46,706 bases of DNA from Deltaproteobacteria bacterium (GCA_019310535.1 JAFDED010000025.1:1-46706), one strand, 5' to 3'. Numbered from the stretch's first letter, positions 16,145 through 25,596 are shown. The notes: a model not told the origin generated them from the letters alone. Translations and numbers: made by a program.

Positions 16145-18715
16145 ATGATGAACGCGATGGAGACACTTGCAGTTGCGGGGCTTTTGCACGACGTCGGGAA
16201 GTTCATGCAACGAGCACATCCCTCGGAGGATGTACTGGATCCCCTTGTGAGGAACCTGGAGGGCACTATTTGCCGCGTTTCCCGGGAAAGTCCCTCCGGA
16301 TATTCTCATCGTCATGCACTCTGGACCATGGGCTTTTTTCAAGAATACTACGAGAGGTTGTTTCTGCAATTCAGCGGTGAGCGAACGGAGGATTGCATAG
16401 CTAATTTGGCTGCGCGTCATCACCGGGCCGACTCCCCGCTGCAATGGATCGTTTCCGAGGCCGATCAGCTCTCGGCCGGAGATCACAGCCGTCAGGACTA
16501 TCAACCCGATGTAGAAGGCAGCATGGCATACAAAAAAACACGATTGATTCCTGTAACAGACAGGATTCGATTGAAGGATAAACCCCGTAAGGAAATCATG
16601 CACAGGCTGGAAGTCTTTGAGCATAATCCCAATGCCGATGAATTCTTTCCTGCACAAAAGGAGACTCTTAAACCTCCAATTGACGAATCGCTGGAGCAAG
16701 CCCGGTACGCTCCACTTTGGAAAAATTTCGTCGACGGATTTCAACGCCTTCCCACATCATCCATCGATGTCTTTATTACCGGCCTCTTTTACTTGCTGGA
16801 GCGATACACCGTACAGATCCCCACAAGCACGGTAGACTTCCCGGACATCACCCTGTTCGATCACGCCCGCACCACAGCGGCCATCGCGTGCTGCCTCTGG
16901 GACCATCATCAGCATTGCGGCGACATGAATATCGGGGCCATAAAAGATCGGTCGGCGGAAAAGTTTCTCCTTGTATGCGGCGACATCAGCGGCATCCAGA
17001 AGTTCATTTATAACATAACCTCCAAAGGGGCTGCACGCGGGCTGCGGGGCAGATCGTTTTACCTCCAGATCCTCTGTGAGACAGCGGCGAAGTTTATCCT
17101 GCGATCCCTGGGATATCATTTGGCCAACCTTCTCTTTTCAGGCGGAGGACGATTTTACCTCCTTGTTGCCCGCCATCACCGGGAAAGTCTCCATGAACTC
17201 CAGAAGACAATCAATGACTTTTTACTGAACAGGTACGCCGGGGAGCTTTATCTGGGACTGGGCCACAGCATCTTTCCCGGCAGGGATTTCCAATTGGGCG
17301 GTGATGGGCAGCCGTTTTCCCGCCACTGGGAGACCGCCTCCATGCACTCAGGAGAGGAAAAAAAGCGGCGTTTCCTCGGATTCGACTATGAAAAGCTCTT
17401 TAGCATCGAACAGGTAACAGGCTTCCATCTAACATGCGGTATTTGCCGCAGCACCCGGGAGGTCAGCCAGGGTGAGGATATTAATGTTTGCGACGATTGC
17501 AGGAAAATGGAAGAGTTGGGGAAAAGTCTATCCAGAGCCGTGGCCCTTGCCGAGGGGTGGGATGGCGCTATTCCTTCTGGTAAGGACCGTCTCGATTTTT
17601 CGGCCCTTGGTTGTCGGTATGCCCTGCTCCGGGATTCAGATAATCGCATGGAGCTGTTCCGACGGGGAGCGAAGGTTTATAAACTCAACTCTGTCGATTT
17701 TCTTGAACCAGGCGAACGCTTCTCCCCTTTTTGCGGCTATCGTTTTGTTGCGGGAAACCGCACACCGGAAGACCCTGATGGAGTCCCTTTAGACTTCGAT
17801 AAGATAGCAGCCCGGTCCACTGGTGTGCGTCGCCTGGCAATACTGCGCATGGACGTTGACAACCTGGGCCGATTGTTCCGGGAGGGGTTCATAGAGAGTG
17901 ATGAGGCTACGGGAAATGAACTGGATGAAGCTTCTATCTCGCGCGTGGCCGGGTTCAGCAGGGCTCTGGACGATTTCTTCAACGGCCGCGTGCATTATAT
18001 TGCGAACAAGGATAAGTATCGGGACAGGGTAGCGGTGCTCTATTCTGGGGGCGATGACCTCTTCGTGGTGGGAGCATGGGATGGTGTTGTGGAGATGGCT
18101 GGTGCGATACAAGAAGATTTCAGGCGCTTCGCCTGCGGGAATCCCTCGCTGACCCTCTCTGCCGGAATCACTATTGTGTCGCCCAAGTATCCCATTGCTT
18201 TCGCCGCGGAGGCGGCAGGAGAGGAGGAGCACCGCTCCAAGTCTGATCGGGACTTCATTCGCTCCGGCAGCCCATCAATGCTGTGTACTGCTCGCAAGGA
18301 CGCGGTTACGTTCTTTTCTCGCACACTGGGCTGGGATGAATTTGCCTTGGCTCGACAGTTGGCATACGACATGAGAGGGTGGCTTGAGGAGGGAGTGTTC
18401 AATCGTTCCCTCCTCCACCGCCTGGGACAAATCCACGCGCTTTACCACGATAATAGAAAGTGCTGGATGGAACGGAAGGATACCATGGACATTGCCCAAT
18501 TGGGTGAGCGCATCCGCTACAGCAAGTGGTTGTGGCGCATGGTTTACGGCCTTCGCCGCCTGGGATCACAGGAGAAAGGGAAGGTGGAAGCGGAGAGATT
18601 GGCGGAAGCATTGATCCATAATCGTTTTAATGGGCATGCGTCGGCCCGGATGGTGATTGACTACCTGGATGTTCCGGTCCGATGGGCCGAATTCATGGTG
18701 AGGAAGGAGGATTGA
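16145..18715 (+). CDS. csm1: Type III-A CRISPR effector large subunit Cas10/Csm1
   Basis: This 856-residue signature subunit of the Csm complex degrades DNA and makes cyclic oligoadenylate when target RNA is bound. HD residues H15-D16 (LLHDVGK) begin the nuclease domain. GDISGIQKFIYNITSKGAARG (about 277) marks the first palm domain. A zinc finger has its first Cys at about 431 and uses CGIC and CDDC. ILRMDVDNLGRLF and YSGGDDLFVVG (GGDD about 635-638) form the cyclase palm. Both HD and GGDD look intact. AGGAGGG precedes the ATG. It is the first of six closely packed genes, one base from csm2. Confidence 0.96.
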   Translation: MMNAMETLAVAGLLHDVGKFMQRAHPSEDVLDPLVRNLEGTICRVSRESPSGYSHRHALWTMGFFQEYYERLFLQFSGERTEDCIANLAARHHRADSPLQWIVSEADQLSAGDHSRQDYQPDVEGSMAYKKTRLIPVTDRIRLKDKPRKEIMHRLEVFEHNPNADEFFPAQKETLKPPIDESLEQARYAPLWKNFVDGFQRLPTSSIDVFITGLFYLLERYTVQIPTSTVDFPDITLFDHARTTAAIACCLWDHHQHCGDMNIGAIKDRSAEKFLLVCGDISGIQKFIYNITSKGAARGLRGRSFYLQILCETAAKFILRSLGYHLANLLFSGGGRFYLLVARHHRESLHELQKTINDFLLNRYAGELYLGLGHSIFPGRDFQLGGDGQPFSRHWETASMHSGEEKKRRFLGFDYEKLFSIEQVTGFHLTCGICRSTREVSQGEDINVCDDCRKMEELGKSLSRAVALAEGWDGAIPSGKDRLDFSALGCRYALLRDSDNRMELFRRGAKVYKLNSVDFLEPGERFSPFCGYRFVAGNRTPEDPDGVPLDFDKIAARSTGVRRLAILRMDVDNLGRLFREGFIESDEATGNELDEASISRVAGFSRALDDFFNGRVHYIANKDKYRDRVAVLYSGGDDLFVVGAWDGVVEMAGAIQEDFRRFACGNPSLTLSAGITIVSPKYPIAFAAEAAGEEEHRSKSDRDFIRSGSPSMLCTARKDAVTFFSRTLGWDEFALARQLAYDMRGWLEEGVFNRSLLHRLGQIHALYHDNRKCWMERKDTMDIAQLGERIRYSKWLWRMVYGLRRLGSQEKGKVEAERLAEALIHNRFNGHASARMVIDYLDVPVRWAEFMVRKED

Positions 18716-18716
18716 G

Positions 18717-19175
18717 ATGGAATATCGACCAAGAGAAAGAGGGCTTGGACGCCCCGGGCAACGGGACGAGCGCAGGGAATCGGAGAGAGGGCTACGACAA
18801 GAGGAGAAAGAACGGATAGCTAAAATAATGAATGGAGATACACGAGAACTGGTAAAGTATGCGGAGGAAAAAGGCAAAGAGCTATATAATAAAGAATTAA
18901 CGCCATCTCAGATCCGAAATGTTTTCGGAGAGGTCAAAAAGATACAAATGCAGGAGTTTGATCCCGAACGCCTCTTATTGCTAAATTACAAGCTTGTTTA
19001 CGCTGCTAGCCGTCCAGGCAGTAAATTAGGAACTAAAGAAATGAAGGATATCCTAATCGAGGCGATTCATCATGTAAATGACAGTCCAGAGCGATTCGAG
19101 CGCTTTTGTAATTTTTTCGAGGCACTCCTTGCTTACCGACAGGAAGCAGAAAAAGAGAGGGGAAAGAAGAGGTGA
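18717..19175 (+). CDS. csm2: Type III-A CRISPR small subunit Csm2
   Basis: The 152-residue protein has a highly charged N-terminal tail (about 1-35, rich in Arg and Glu) followed by a helical bundle; the segment ASRPGSKLGTKEMKDILIEA and ending FCNFFEALLAYRQE fit the Csm2 family (TIGR01870). Csm2 lines the inside of the effector filament along the crRNA-target duplex. AAGGAGG lies inside the csm1 end, one base before coupling. Identification rests on C-terminal motif and operon place because Csm2 is poorly conserved. Confidence 0.85.
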   Translation: MEYRPRERGLGRPGQRDERRESERGLRQEEKERIAKIMNGDTRELVKYAEEKGKELYNKELTPSQIRNVFGEVKKIQMQEFDPERLLLLNYKLVYAASRPGSKLGTKEMKDILIEAIHHVNDSPERFERFCNFFEALLAYRQEAEKERGKKR

Positions 19176-19178
19176 ATC

Positions 19179-19916
19179 ATGAGCAAACTTGAAAAGAAAA
19201 TATTCATTTCGGGAACAATTACGGCAAAGACGGGCCTTTCCATCGGGGGCGGCAGCGTTGGGCTTGAGATCGGTGGAGCGGACAAGGTTGTGGTTCGCAA
19301 CACTCTGAACAATCAGCCTTACATTCCCGGCTCTTCTCTTAAGGGAAAAATGCGCTCTCTCCTTGAGCAATTGAAGGGAAAATTTTCTAAGAAGGACGAT
19401 AAATTCCTGGCCTGCCAGTGCGGAACATGCGAGATATGCCTTCTTTTTGGCTCTCTTCCTACTAAAAACGAAAAAAAAGAAGAGAAAGGGGGCACTGCTC
19501 GTCTGATCGTCAGAGATTCACCCCTGACACCAGAGAGCGCCAGGCTGCTTGGGGCAAGTCGTGAGACGGACATGCCCATGACCGAAGTAAAGACCGAGGT
19601 GTTCATCGACCGGATAACTTCCCAGGCCACTCCCCGGCAATTCGAGCGGGTGCCCGCGGGAGCGGAGTTTACATTGAGCATCATATGCAACGTTTTCGAA
19701 AGTGACGATGAGAGGGAGATGCTGGATACGTTGTTCACGGGGATGCGTCTCCTGCAGGATGACTTTCTTGGAGGAAGCGGCACCCGGGGGTATGGCAGGA
19801 TAAAGTTCAAGCTCAAGGAGACAATGCTTGTACGGGACCGGCAGGCGTACCTGCAGGGGGTCGATGCGCGGCCGTATGATGAATCTCCTGTGTCAGTCCC
19901 TCCCGAGCTTCAATAG
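19179..19916 (+). CDS. csm3: Type III-A CRISPR RAMP protein Csm3 (target RNA nuclease)
   Basis: This 245-residue backbone subunit holds the crRNA and cuts target RNA every six nucleotides. It has TGLSIGGGSVGLEIGGADK (18-36), in which Asp35 matches the catalytic Asp of Csm3. YIPGSSLKGKMRSLLE follows, the glycine-rich crRNA-binding loop, and GGSGTRGYGRIKF near residue 206 is the C-terminal RAMP motif. A pair CQCGTCEICLLFG (about 74) is the usual Cys cluster. It lies three bases from csm2. Confidence 0.95.
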   Translation: MSKLEKKIFISGTITAKTGLSIGGGSVGLEIGGADKVVVRNTLNNQPYIPGSSLKGKMRSLLEQLKGKFSKKDDKFLACQCGTCEICLLFGSLPTKNEKKEEKGGTARLIVRDSPLTPESARLLGASRETDMPMTEVKTEVFIDRITSQATPRQFERVPAGAEFTLSIICNVFESDDEREMLDTLFTGMRLLQDDFLGGSGTRGYGRIKFKLKETMLVRDRQAYLQGVDARPYDESPVSVPPELQ

Positions 19917-19925
19917 GAGGCATCC

Positions 19926-20930
19926 ATGGAAAACACGGTTGTTTATCGGCTGCGGTTCAGTGCCCCGCTCCACCTGGGCACATCCGGCGAAGGCTACGAG
20001 AGGGTCGAGTCCATTCTGCATTCGGATACCCTGTTTTCCGCCCTGGCATGCGTGTGGCCCATGATCTTCGACGATCCGGTGGAAGAGCTGTTCATCTCGC
20101 CGCCTTTTCTCGTGTCCTCGGGATTTCCTTTCATGGGGGATCAGTATTTCTTCCCGAAACCCGTTGGCTGGGATGTTGCGGGGACGGACGACCCCGCTCT
20201 GGCCAAGGCATTCAAGCGGGTTCGCCACCTTTCCCGAGAGGTTTTTGAAAAAGTGATAAATGGCAGTTCCCGGGAACTCGGGTTAAGCGATGAAAACATT
20301 ATAGGGGGAGGGGAGTTCTGGTCTACCGGAGCGGTGCCTGGCAAGATCTGGGACACGCGAGAGACACCGAGGGTCAGCCTGGATCGAACCACTTCCCGCT
20401 CAGAAGTTTTTCGCTACGGCGAGTTGCTGTTTTCCCCGGACGCCGGTCTGTTCATCCTGGTGCGCTTCTTACGGGATGAGATTCGCGGCCGTTTCGAGGC
20501 AGTCCTGCGGTTGCTGGGCGATGAGGGCATTGGCGGCGACAAAAGGGTGGGGAAGGGGCTGTTCAGCCCTGAACCGGATATACATTTCAAGCTCGATATT
20601 CCCGATAGTGCAGGCCATGCGATACTCCTCTCCCTTTACCGGCCCACCCGGGAGGAATGGGAGGGGTTCTGCCGCGACGGCTCCGCGCGCTATACGCTGG
20701 TTAACCGCCCTGGGTTGGTGCACGGGCTGGCTGGGACACGCTACTTCCGCCCTGCGGTGAGGATGATGGCCGAGGGTTCGGTGCTGCCGGTGCTGGACGG
20801 GCCGCCCGTTGGAGACAACCCCCAGGTGCTGGATCAAGTGGCTGGCAATGGGCAGCCTCCACACCCTGTATTTCGGCATGGTAGGGCCTTCATTATCCCT
20901 TTCCGCCAGGGGGGCGAAAGCAATGAATAA
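19926..20930 (+). CDS. csm4: Type III-A CRISPR RAMP protein Csm4
   Basis: This 334-residue subunit caps the crRNA 5' tag and contacts Csm1. Motifs: RLRFSAPLHLGTSGEGYE (7-24) and SDTLFSALACVW (about 35), typical for Csm4, then GIGGDKRVGKGLFSPE (about 200), the glycine-rich RAMP loop. An AGGAGG site lies 5 bases before the ATG. The gene overlaps csm5 by eight bases (ATGAATAA), indicating coupled translation. Confidence 0.93.
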   Translation: MENTVVYRLRFSAPLHLGTSGEGYERVESILHSDTLFSALACVWPMIFDDPVEELFISPPFLVSSGFPFMGDQYFFPKPVGWDVAGTDDPALAKAFKRVRHLSREVFEKVINGSSRELGLSDENIIGGGEFWSTGAVPGKIWDTRETPRVSLDRTTSRSEVFRYGELLFSPDAGLFILVRFLRDEIRGRFEAVLRLLGDEGIGGDKRVGKGLFSPEPDIHFKLDIPDSAGHAILLSLYRPTREEWEGFCRDGSARYTLVNRPGLVHGLAGTRYFRPAVRMMAEGSVLPVLDGPPVGDNPQVLDQVAGNGQPPHPVFRHGRAFIIPFRQGGESNE

Positions 20931-22077
20931 AATAAAAGAGACACGGGTTTATAACGTCCAGGTTTTGACATTTGTACACGTGGGCGATGGAGAGAAACTG
21001 GGGGTCTGGGATTTTTACCAGGAAGGCGAGAAAGGAAAGGTTCGCGTGGTGGACGTGGATGCTTTCCTGGAACGCTTTGGAAACGATGTCCGACGCATGG
21101 CCGCTTTCGCCGACCCTGCCCTTCGGCGTGGATGGTCAGACTGGAGGAACGAACCGAACAATCGGAGCGTCAGGGATGAGATTCCTATTCTGCGATCCAT
21201 GACGGGCCCCATGTCGTGGACCGCCAATGAAATCCGCAAGCAGATAAGAACAGGACTGGGCGTACCCATCATCCCCGGCTCGTCCATCAAAGGAGCCATC
21301 AGGACTGCCGTGCTGAAACGGCTTGCCGGAAACGCCGCGGCTTCAGTCAACAGAAAGCTCGAAGATTTGCTTGCAGACAAGAGCAGGAGAAATCCCCGCC
21401 GTGCTGATGACGAGCTGGACAGGTTTCTGTTCGGCAAGGACCCCCATCACGACCTGATGCGGGCCTTGCAGGTGAGCGATGTGGCCTTCAGCGACAAGGA
21501 CGTATCGGTTATGAGGGTCAAAATCAGAGGTCTGGGCCACAGCGGAGGGTACTACAAGTCTCGGGGCAGAGGTCAAGGCGACATGGATATATTTGCCGAG
21601 GCCATAAATCCCGGCGCCCGGGGAAAGCTGCGAATAACGCTGGATCGGCATCTGATGTCCCCTCCGCAGGCCAAGGTGCTGGAATTCGGAGATAAAGCGG
21701 CCTGCCTGGATGATCTGCACGGCATACTCAATGAGCGGGCTCGCGAAGCCCTGGAAGACGATAAACAGTTTTTCAGAGAGGCCCATATGCAAGAGATTGT
21801 GCGGCAGGCAGAAGTTTTGCTGGGCCACGTACAACGTGCAGGCAAAGATGTGGCTGCCTTGCGGCTGGGCTGGGGAGTGGGGTGGAAGGGGACCACGGGC
21901 GATCTGCTGGACGCGGAAATGCTGCAGAGGTTTCGCAGCGCGTTCCCAATAATGGGCGTGAAAGAAGGCTTCCCTTACCCAAAGACGCGCAAGGTGGTGC
22001 ACATGGAGGATCAGCTTCCCCTGACGCTCGGGTGGATATGGCTGTCCCGACTCAGAAAGGAGGAGGGAACGCCATGA
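20923..22077 (+). CDS. csm5: Type III-A CRISPR RAMP protein Csm5
   Basis: This 384-residue subunit lies at the 3' end of the crRNA and takes part in crRNA maturation. VPIIPGSSIKGAIRTAVL (about 110-130) is the RAMP glycine-rich/Arg motif, and GWGVGWKGTTGDLL (about 310) and FPYPKTRKV close the protein as in Csm5. The frame is open from 20809, but the start at 20923 is chosen because it gives the family N-terminus (VYNVQVLTFVHVGDG) and has GGGGGCG upstream. It overlaps the next gene by four bases (ATGA). Confidence 0.92.
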   Translation: MNKIKETRVYNVQVLTFVHVGDGEKLGVWDFYQEGEKGKVRVVDVDAFLERFGNDVRRMAAFADPALRRGWSDWRNEPNNRSVRDEIPILRSMTGPMSWTANEIRKQIRTGLGVPIIPGSSIKGAIRTAVLKRLAGNAAASVNRKLEDLLADKSRRNPRRADDELDRFLFGKDPHHDLMRALQVSDVAFSDKDVSVMRVKIRGLGHSGGYYKSRGRGQGDMDIFAEAINPGARGKLRITLDRHLMSPPQAKVLEFGDKAACLDDLHGILNERAREALEDDKQFFREAHMQEIVRQAEVLLGHVQRAGKDVAALRLGWGVGWKGTTGDLLDAEMLQRFRSAFPIMGVKEGFPYPKTRKVVHMEDQLPLTLGWIWLSRLRKEEGTP

Positions 22078-23360
22078 AAAAGGCCATGATCATGACGGTG
22101 GGAACGGGCAGAACAGGGGAGGACATAGCGGGCGCTCTGGCATTTTCTTTCAAGCAGCAAAACCCGGATGAACTCTTTTTGATCGTTACGCCCAAAAGCC
22201 AGGAAGAAACATTACCGTACTTTCAAGAGAAGCTGAAGGAGCGAGGATTTCCCGAAGACCAATGTACGGTCCATCACGTACAGGAGGCGGATGACGTGGA
22301 AAAGCTCGCCCTTCACTATACAAAGCTTATCCGGGAGATAATCGATAAAGGGTTCCTTTCGGAAAACATTGTAGCGGATTATACCTCTGGCACAAAAGCC
22401 ATGAGCGCTGCCCTTGTCCTGGCTGGTTTGTCCTGCGCGATCGGAACGCTCAGCTATGTCATCGGCGATCGGGGGGAAGGGGGTCGGGTAATCCACGGCA
22501 CCGAGCGTTTGTTCCTTCTGTCGCCCGTCAAGCTTCGGGTGGAGCAGGGGCTCCGGCTCGCCCGCCAGATGTTCAATCATTACCGGTTCGAGGCGTGCCT
22601 GGACTTGACGACGGATCTGCAGGGTCGTATCGGCGAACCAGAGTTGCTGGGCAGGATAATTTTTATGCACAATCTTGCCAAAGCGTACTGTTTCTGGGAC
22701 CGATTCTACCTACAAGATGCGTTCTGTTGTTTAAAGAAACTTAAGGATGACCCTTATCTGGAGGCAATGGGGATCAAGGAAAAGGTTTTTCAAAATTTTA
22801 TATCCGTCCAGAATTCCAAAGGAGACAACAATTACTATTCCCTCAACCGATTGGTGAACATCCATCAGAACGCCCGCCGGCGCATTGAAGAAGGAAAATA
22901 CGACGACGCCACAGCGCGCATCTACAGGCTCTTCGAGTACATGGCCCAGGTCAGACTGAAGAAAAAATATAATATAAAAACCAAACACCTGGAGGTTGAG
23001 AAATTGCCCGAGTCATTTATCAGACAGGAATGCCTCGTTGCCGATCAGCACGGAAAAGTCTCACTGGGGCTTCAAAAAGCCTACCGACTCCTGGATCACC
23101 GGCGCGATGCCCTTGGTCAGGACTTCGCTGTCGACTATGGTAGTGATAATGCGCCGCTCAAAAAGCTTCTGGACAAGCGCAACAGCTCTATCCTGGCCCA
23201 CGGATTCGAGCCCATTAGCAGAGAGGATTGCACGGGCCTGATGCAGTGGGCGGAGAAGTACCTGGATAAGCATTTCCAGGGCTGGTGGGATCTGAGCCGG
23301 AAAGCCGAGTTTCCCAGGCTGCCGGAGGGGATCGGTGTTGAGCCGGTCACGTTTGGATAA
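22074..23360 (+). CDS. TIGR02710-type CRISPR CARF-HEPN ribonuclease (Csm6-like)
   Basis: The gene encodes about 428 residues. An N-terminal CARF Rossmann fold (about 1-155) has TVGTGRTGEDIAGALAFSF and DYTSGTKAMSAALVLAGL, the two ligand loops for cyclic oligoadenylate. The C-terminal half is helical and carries KRNSSILAHGFE with Arg369 and His376, a HEPN R-x(4-6)-H ribonuclease motif. By analogy with Csm6, second messenger made by Csm1 would activate RNA cleavage; that is family knowledge, not shown here. The ATG overlaps the csm5 stop, so the gene is the last member of the operon. The frame is open upstream but that part is antisense to family expectations. Confidence 0.88.
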   Translation: MKKAMIMTVGTGRTGEDIAGALAFSFKQQNPDELFLIVTPKSQEETLPYFQEKLKERGFPEDQCTVHHVQEADDVEKLALHYTKLIREIIDKGFLSENIVADYTSGTKAMSAALVLAGLSCAIGTLSYVIGDRGEGGRVIHGTERLFLLSPVKLRVEQGLRLARQMFNHYRFEACLDLTTDLQGRIGEPELLGRIIFMHNLAKAYCFWDRFYLQDAFCCLKKLKDDPYLEAMGIKEKVFQNFISVQNSKGDNNYYSLNRLVNIHQNARRRIEEGKYDDATARIYRLFEYMAQVRLKKKYNIKTKHLEVEKLPESFIRQECLVADQHGKVSLGLQKAYRLLDHRRDALGQDFAVDYGSDNAPLKKLLDKRNSSILAHGFEPISREDCTGLMQWAEKYLDKHFQGWWDLSRKAEFPRLPEGIGVEPVTFG

Positions 23361-23447
23361 TTCTTTCTTGATCAAATCTCGATTACGGCATCAGGGTTTA
23401 TGGAGGGATATCCGGTTAGATAAAGCAAGGGCAAGTGTCAACCGGGA

Positions 23448-24848
23448 TTAGCTCCTGTACAACGCCAGGCTTGGATTCCTCGGAAGGTACCGGGCATCTC
23501 CCGGCCGGGCCGCCTGTTTGTCGCCTTCCACCAGGACCCTTCCACGGCTCATGGTCAGCACCGGTGCTCCGAGGCAGTGCCGTCCCTCATAAACGGTGTA
23601 GTCTGCTTTCTTGTGCTGGGTGGACGCCGTGATGACATGCTCCGCCCATGGATCGAACAGCATCAGGTCCGCGTCGAATCCGGGCTCCAGCGCCCCTTTG
23701 GGCGGGTAAAGGCCGAAGATCCTGGCGGGCATTTCGGAGGTCATTCTCACCAGTCGGGGCAGGGTGGTATGGCCGCGGTTGATCCCCTCGTCGTAGAGCA
23801 CGGGAAACAGGGCCTCCATGTCGGGCAGACCGTGCGGAGAGTCGAAAACCCTGTCCCGGATGGGCTCCTTATCCTTCATCATGCGGCCCGCAGCATCGGT
23901 GGCCACCACGTCGATGAGCCCTTCTTCTACGGCGCGCCAGCAAGCTTCCACATCTTTCATGCCCTTGAGGGCCGGCCCGACCTTGGCCAGCGTGCCGCTC
24001 TTTTTCATCTCTTCATCGGTCAGGGTCAAATAATGGAGGCAGGTCTCGGTGAACATCTTTACGTCGCCGCGGGCGCGGAACCATCGGACAACATCCAGGG
24101 ATTCCCCGGCGCTCAGGTGGGGCAGATAGATGGGGGTGCGGGTCAGGCCAGCCATGGTAAGGGCCCGGTAGACCGCCTCTGATTCTACAAGGTTGGGCTG
24201 AGAGGGGAGAAAATATTCCGGGGACGTCTTGCCCTCGGCCTGGAATTTCTCGACGAGGTAATCGATGATGGCGCCGTTTTCCGCGTGCACCATAAATAGG
24301 CCGCCGTTATCCCGAATCACCTCCATGAGCATCAAAATTTCGTTGTCTTCCAGTTTCATTCCCCGACGGGCGTAAGCCATAAAGGCCTTGAAGGAGATAA
24401 TCCCCATCTCGACGGCGCGTGGGATCAGGACTTTCATTTCTTTCAAGTTCTCGCGAACAAACGTGCAGTGGAGCCCGAAATCCACCAGGGATTGTTCCCT
24501 CCCCAGGTCGATGAATTTTCTCAGGCTGTCCATCAAATCGCTTGCCTGGCCCCAGGCCTTGACCGTTCCGATGAAGGGGATGAGGGTAGTAATGCCTCCG
24601 AAGGCCGCGGATTGGGACAATGTGTCGATTTTGTCGGCATATACGGGGTGGCAGTGGGCGTCCACAAGCCCGGGGAGGACGTACTTGCCGGAGGCGTCAA
24701 TTCTGCGTGCGGCTTCAGGGGAACCGTCGTCACGCCCCAGCCGGACCACCTTTCCGTCCCGAATGAAAACATCCTGCCTGGCCGCGCCGCTGCTTGATAC
24801 CAAAAGGCCCCCATGAACGATGCAGTCAAATGCCTGCTCTTTGCTCAT
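23448..24848 (-). CDS. Dihydropyrimidinase/hydantoinase-type amidohydrolase
   Basis: This 466-residue enzyme of the D-hydantoinase/dihydropyrimidinase branch opens cyclic amides such as dihydrouracil. A two-metal site is visible: H65 and H67 (DAHCHP), carbamylated-lysine candidate K154 (SFKAFMAY), H188 (HAEN), H244 (PHLSAGES) and D318 (ATDAAG). In most relatives the residue after this Asp is His (TDHCP); here it is Ala, so substrate may differ, and allantoinase or an unknown cyclic amide is possible. It converges with the csm operon and lies codirectional with a nucleoside-type ABC transporter, which together suggest pyrimidine salvage or breakdown. Confidence 0.88.
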   Translation of the reverse strand: MSKEQAFDCIVHGGLLVSSSGAARQDVFIRDGKVVRLGRDDGSPEAARRIDASGKYVLPGLVDAHCHPVYADKIDTLSQSAAFGGITTLIPFIGTVKAWGQASDLMDSLRKFIDLGREQSLVDFGLHCTFVRENLKEMKVLIPRAVEMGIISFKAFMAYARRGMKLEDNEILMLMEVIRDNGGLFMVHAENGAIIDYLVEKFQAEGKTSPEYFLPSQPNLVESEAVYRALTMAGLTRTPIYLPHLSAGESLDVVRWFRARGDVKMFTETCLHYLTLTDEEMKKSGTLAKVGPALKGMKDVEACWRAVEEGLIDVVATDAAGRMMKDKEPIRDRVFDSPHGLPDMEALFPVLYDEGINRGHTTLPRLVRMTSEMPARIFGLYPPKGALEPGFDADLMLFDPWAEHVITASTQHKKADYTVYEGRHCLGAPVLTMSRGRVLVEGDKQAARPGDARYLPRNPSLALYRS

Positions 24849-24895
24849 TTTTTACATTCCTTGTGCTGAAAAAGCATGTTCATAAATTATCACAT

Positions 24896-25381
24896 TCAGG
24901 GCGTTATCTGTATTCCCTCTATAACAACCCGGTCCCCCTCCCGTATGCCGAATCGGCGGCAGAAGAATGCGTTTACCTCCACAACATAGCGGCTTGGGGC
25001 GGGGACTTCCAGCACAGCAGTACTATGCGGCCGGGCGTTTTCCACCACGCCCACAATGCGCAGCTTCTCATTGATAAATATAAGGTCCAGGGGGACAAAC
25101 GTGTTTTTCATCCACATTTTCTGGCGGCTTGCGTGGGGAAACACAAAGAGCATCCCGCGATCTGAGGCCAGACGGCGGCGGAACATCAAACCCCGCCGCC
25201 GTCTGTCAGGTGTGTCGGCCACCTCCGCGCGGACAGTTGTTTTGTTTCCCTCCAAGGAGATGAACGTTACTCTGGCTCCATCGGCCAGGGAGGGTTCTTT
25301 TGCCGGGCAAGGGGAGGCTGAATTCCACATTAATGCAATAAGAGCAGCTATGGTTACACGGGTTTTTATTTTACAGTTCAT
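24896..25381 (-). CDS. DUF192 family exported protein
   Basis: The product is about 161 residues with a signal peptide (residues 1-28, basic start, hydrophobic core). The rest is the DUF192 (PF02643) fold: ADTPDRRRRGLMFRRRL, GMLFVFPHASRQKMWMKNT and FVPLDLIFINEKLRIVGV are its hallmarks. The function is not established. The start at 25381 gives a normal signal peptide; an in-frame GTG at 25402 is possible. It lies 47 bases from the amidohydrolase gene on the same strand. Confidence 0.88.
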   Translation of the reverse strand: MNCKIKTRVTIAALIALMWNSASPCPAKEPSLADGARVTFISLEGNKTTVRAEVADTPDRRRRGLMFRRRLASDRGMLFVFPHASRQKMWMKNTFVPLDLIFINEKLRIVGVVENARPHSTAVLEVPAPSRYVVEVNAFFCRRFGIREGDRVVIEGIQITP

Positions 25382-25525
25382 TGGAATAGCTGAACAGTAC
25401 ACACTCCGTATTTATGGGTATAGAGGTGCCATGTAACGGTAAAACGCAACAAGCAAGGCTCACAATGTAGAGGATATACTAACCCTAAACCACCTCCACC
25501 ACCTCGTGCGCCAGGCATAATTTAT

Positions 25526-25548
25526 TATGATATCAACAATATGATATC
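25526..25548. repeat. Direct repeat TATGATATC in the DUF192 gene upstream region
   Basis: Two copies of TATGATATC start 14 bases apart, about 145 bases upstream of the DUF192 start. The spacing is not an integral helix turn. It may be an operator; no regulator is identifiable. Confidence 0.3.
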
Positions 25549-25596
25549 GTTTACACAATTTTTAAAACAAATAAAAAGGAATCTCAAGAAGTTCCT

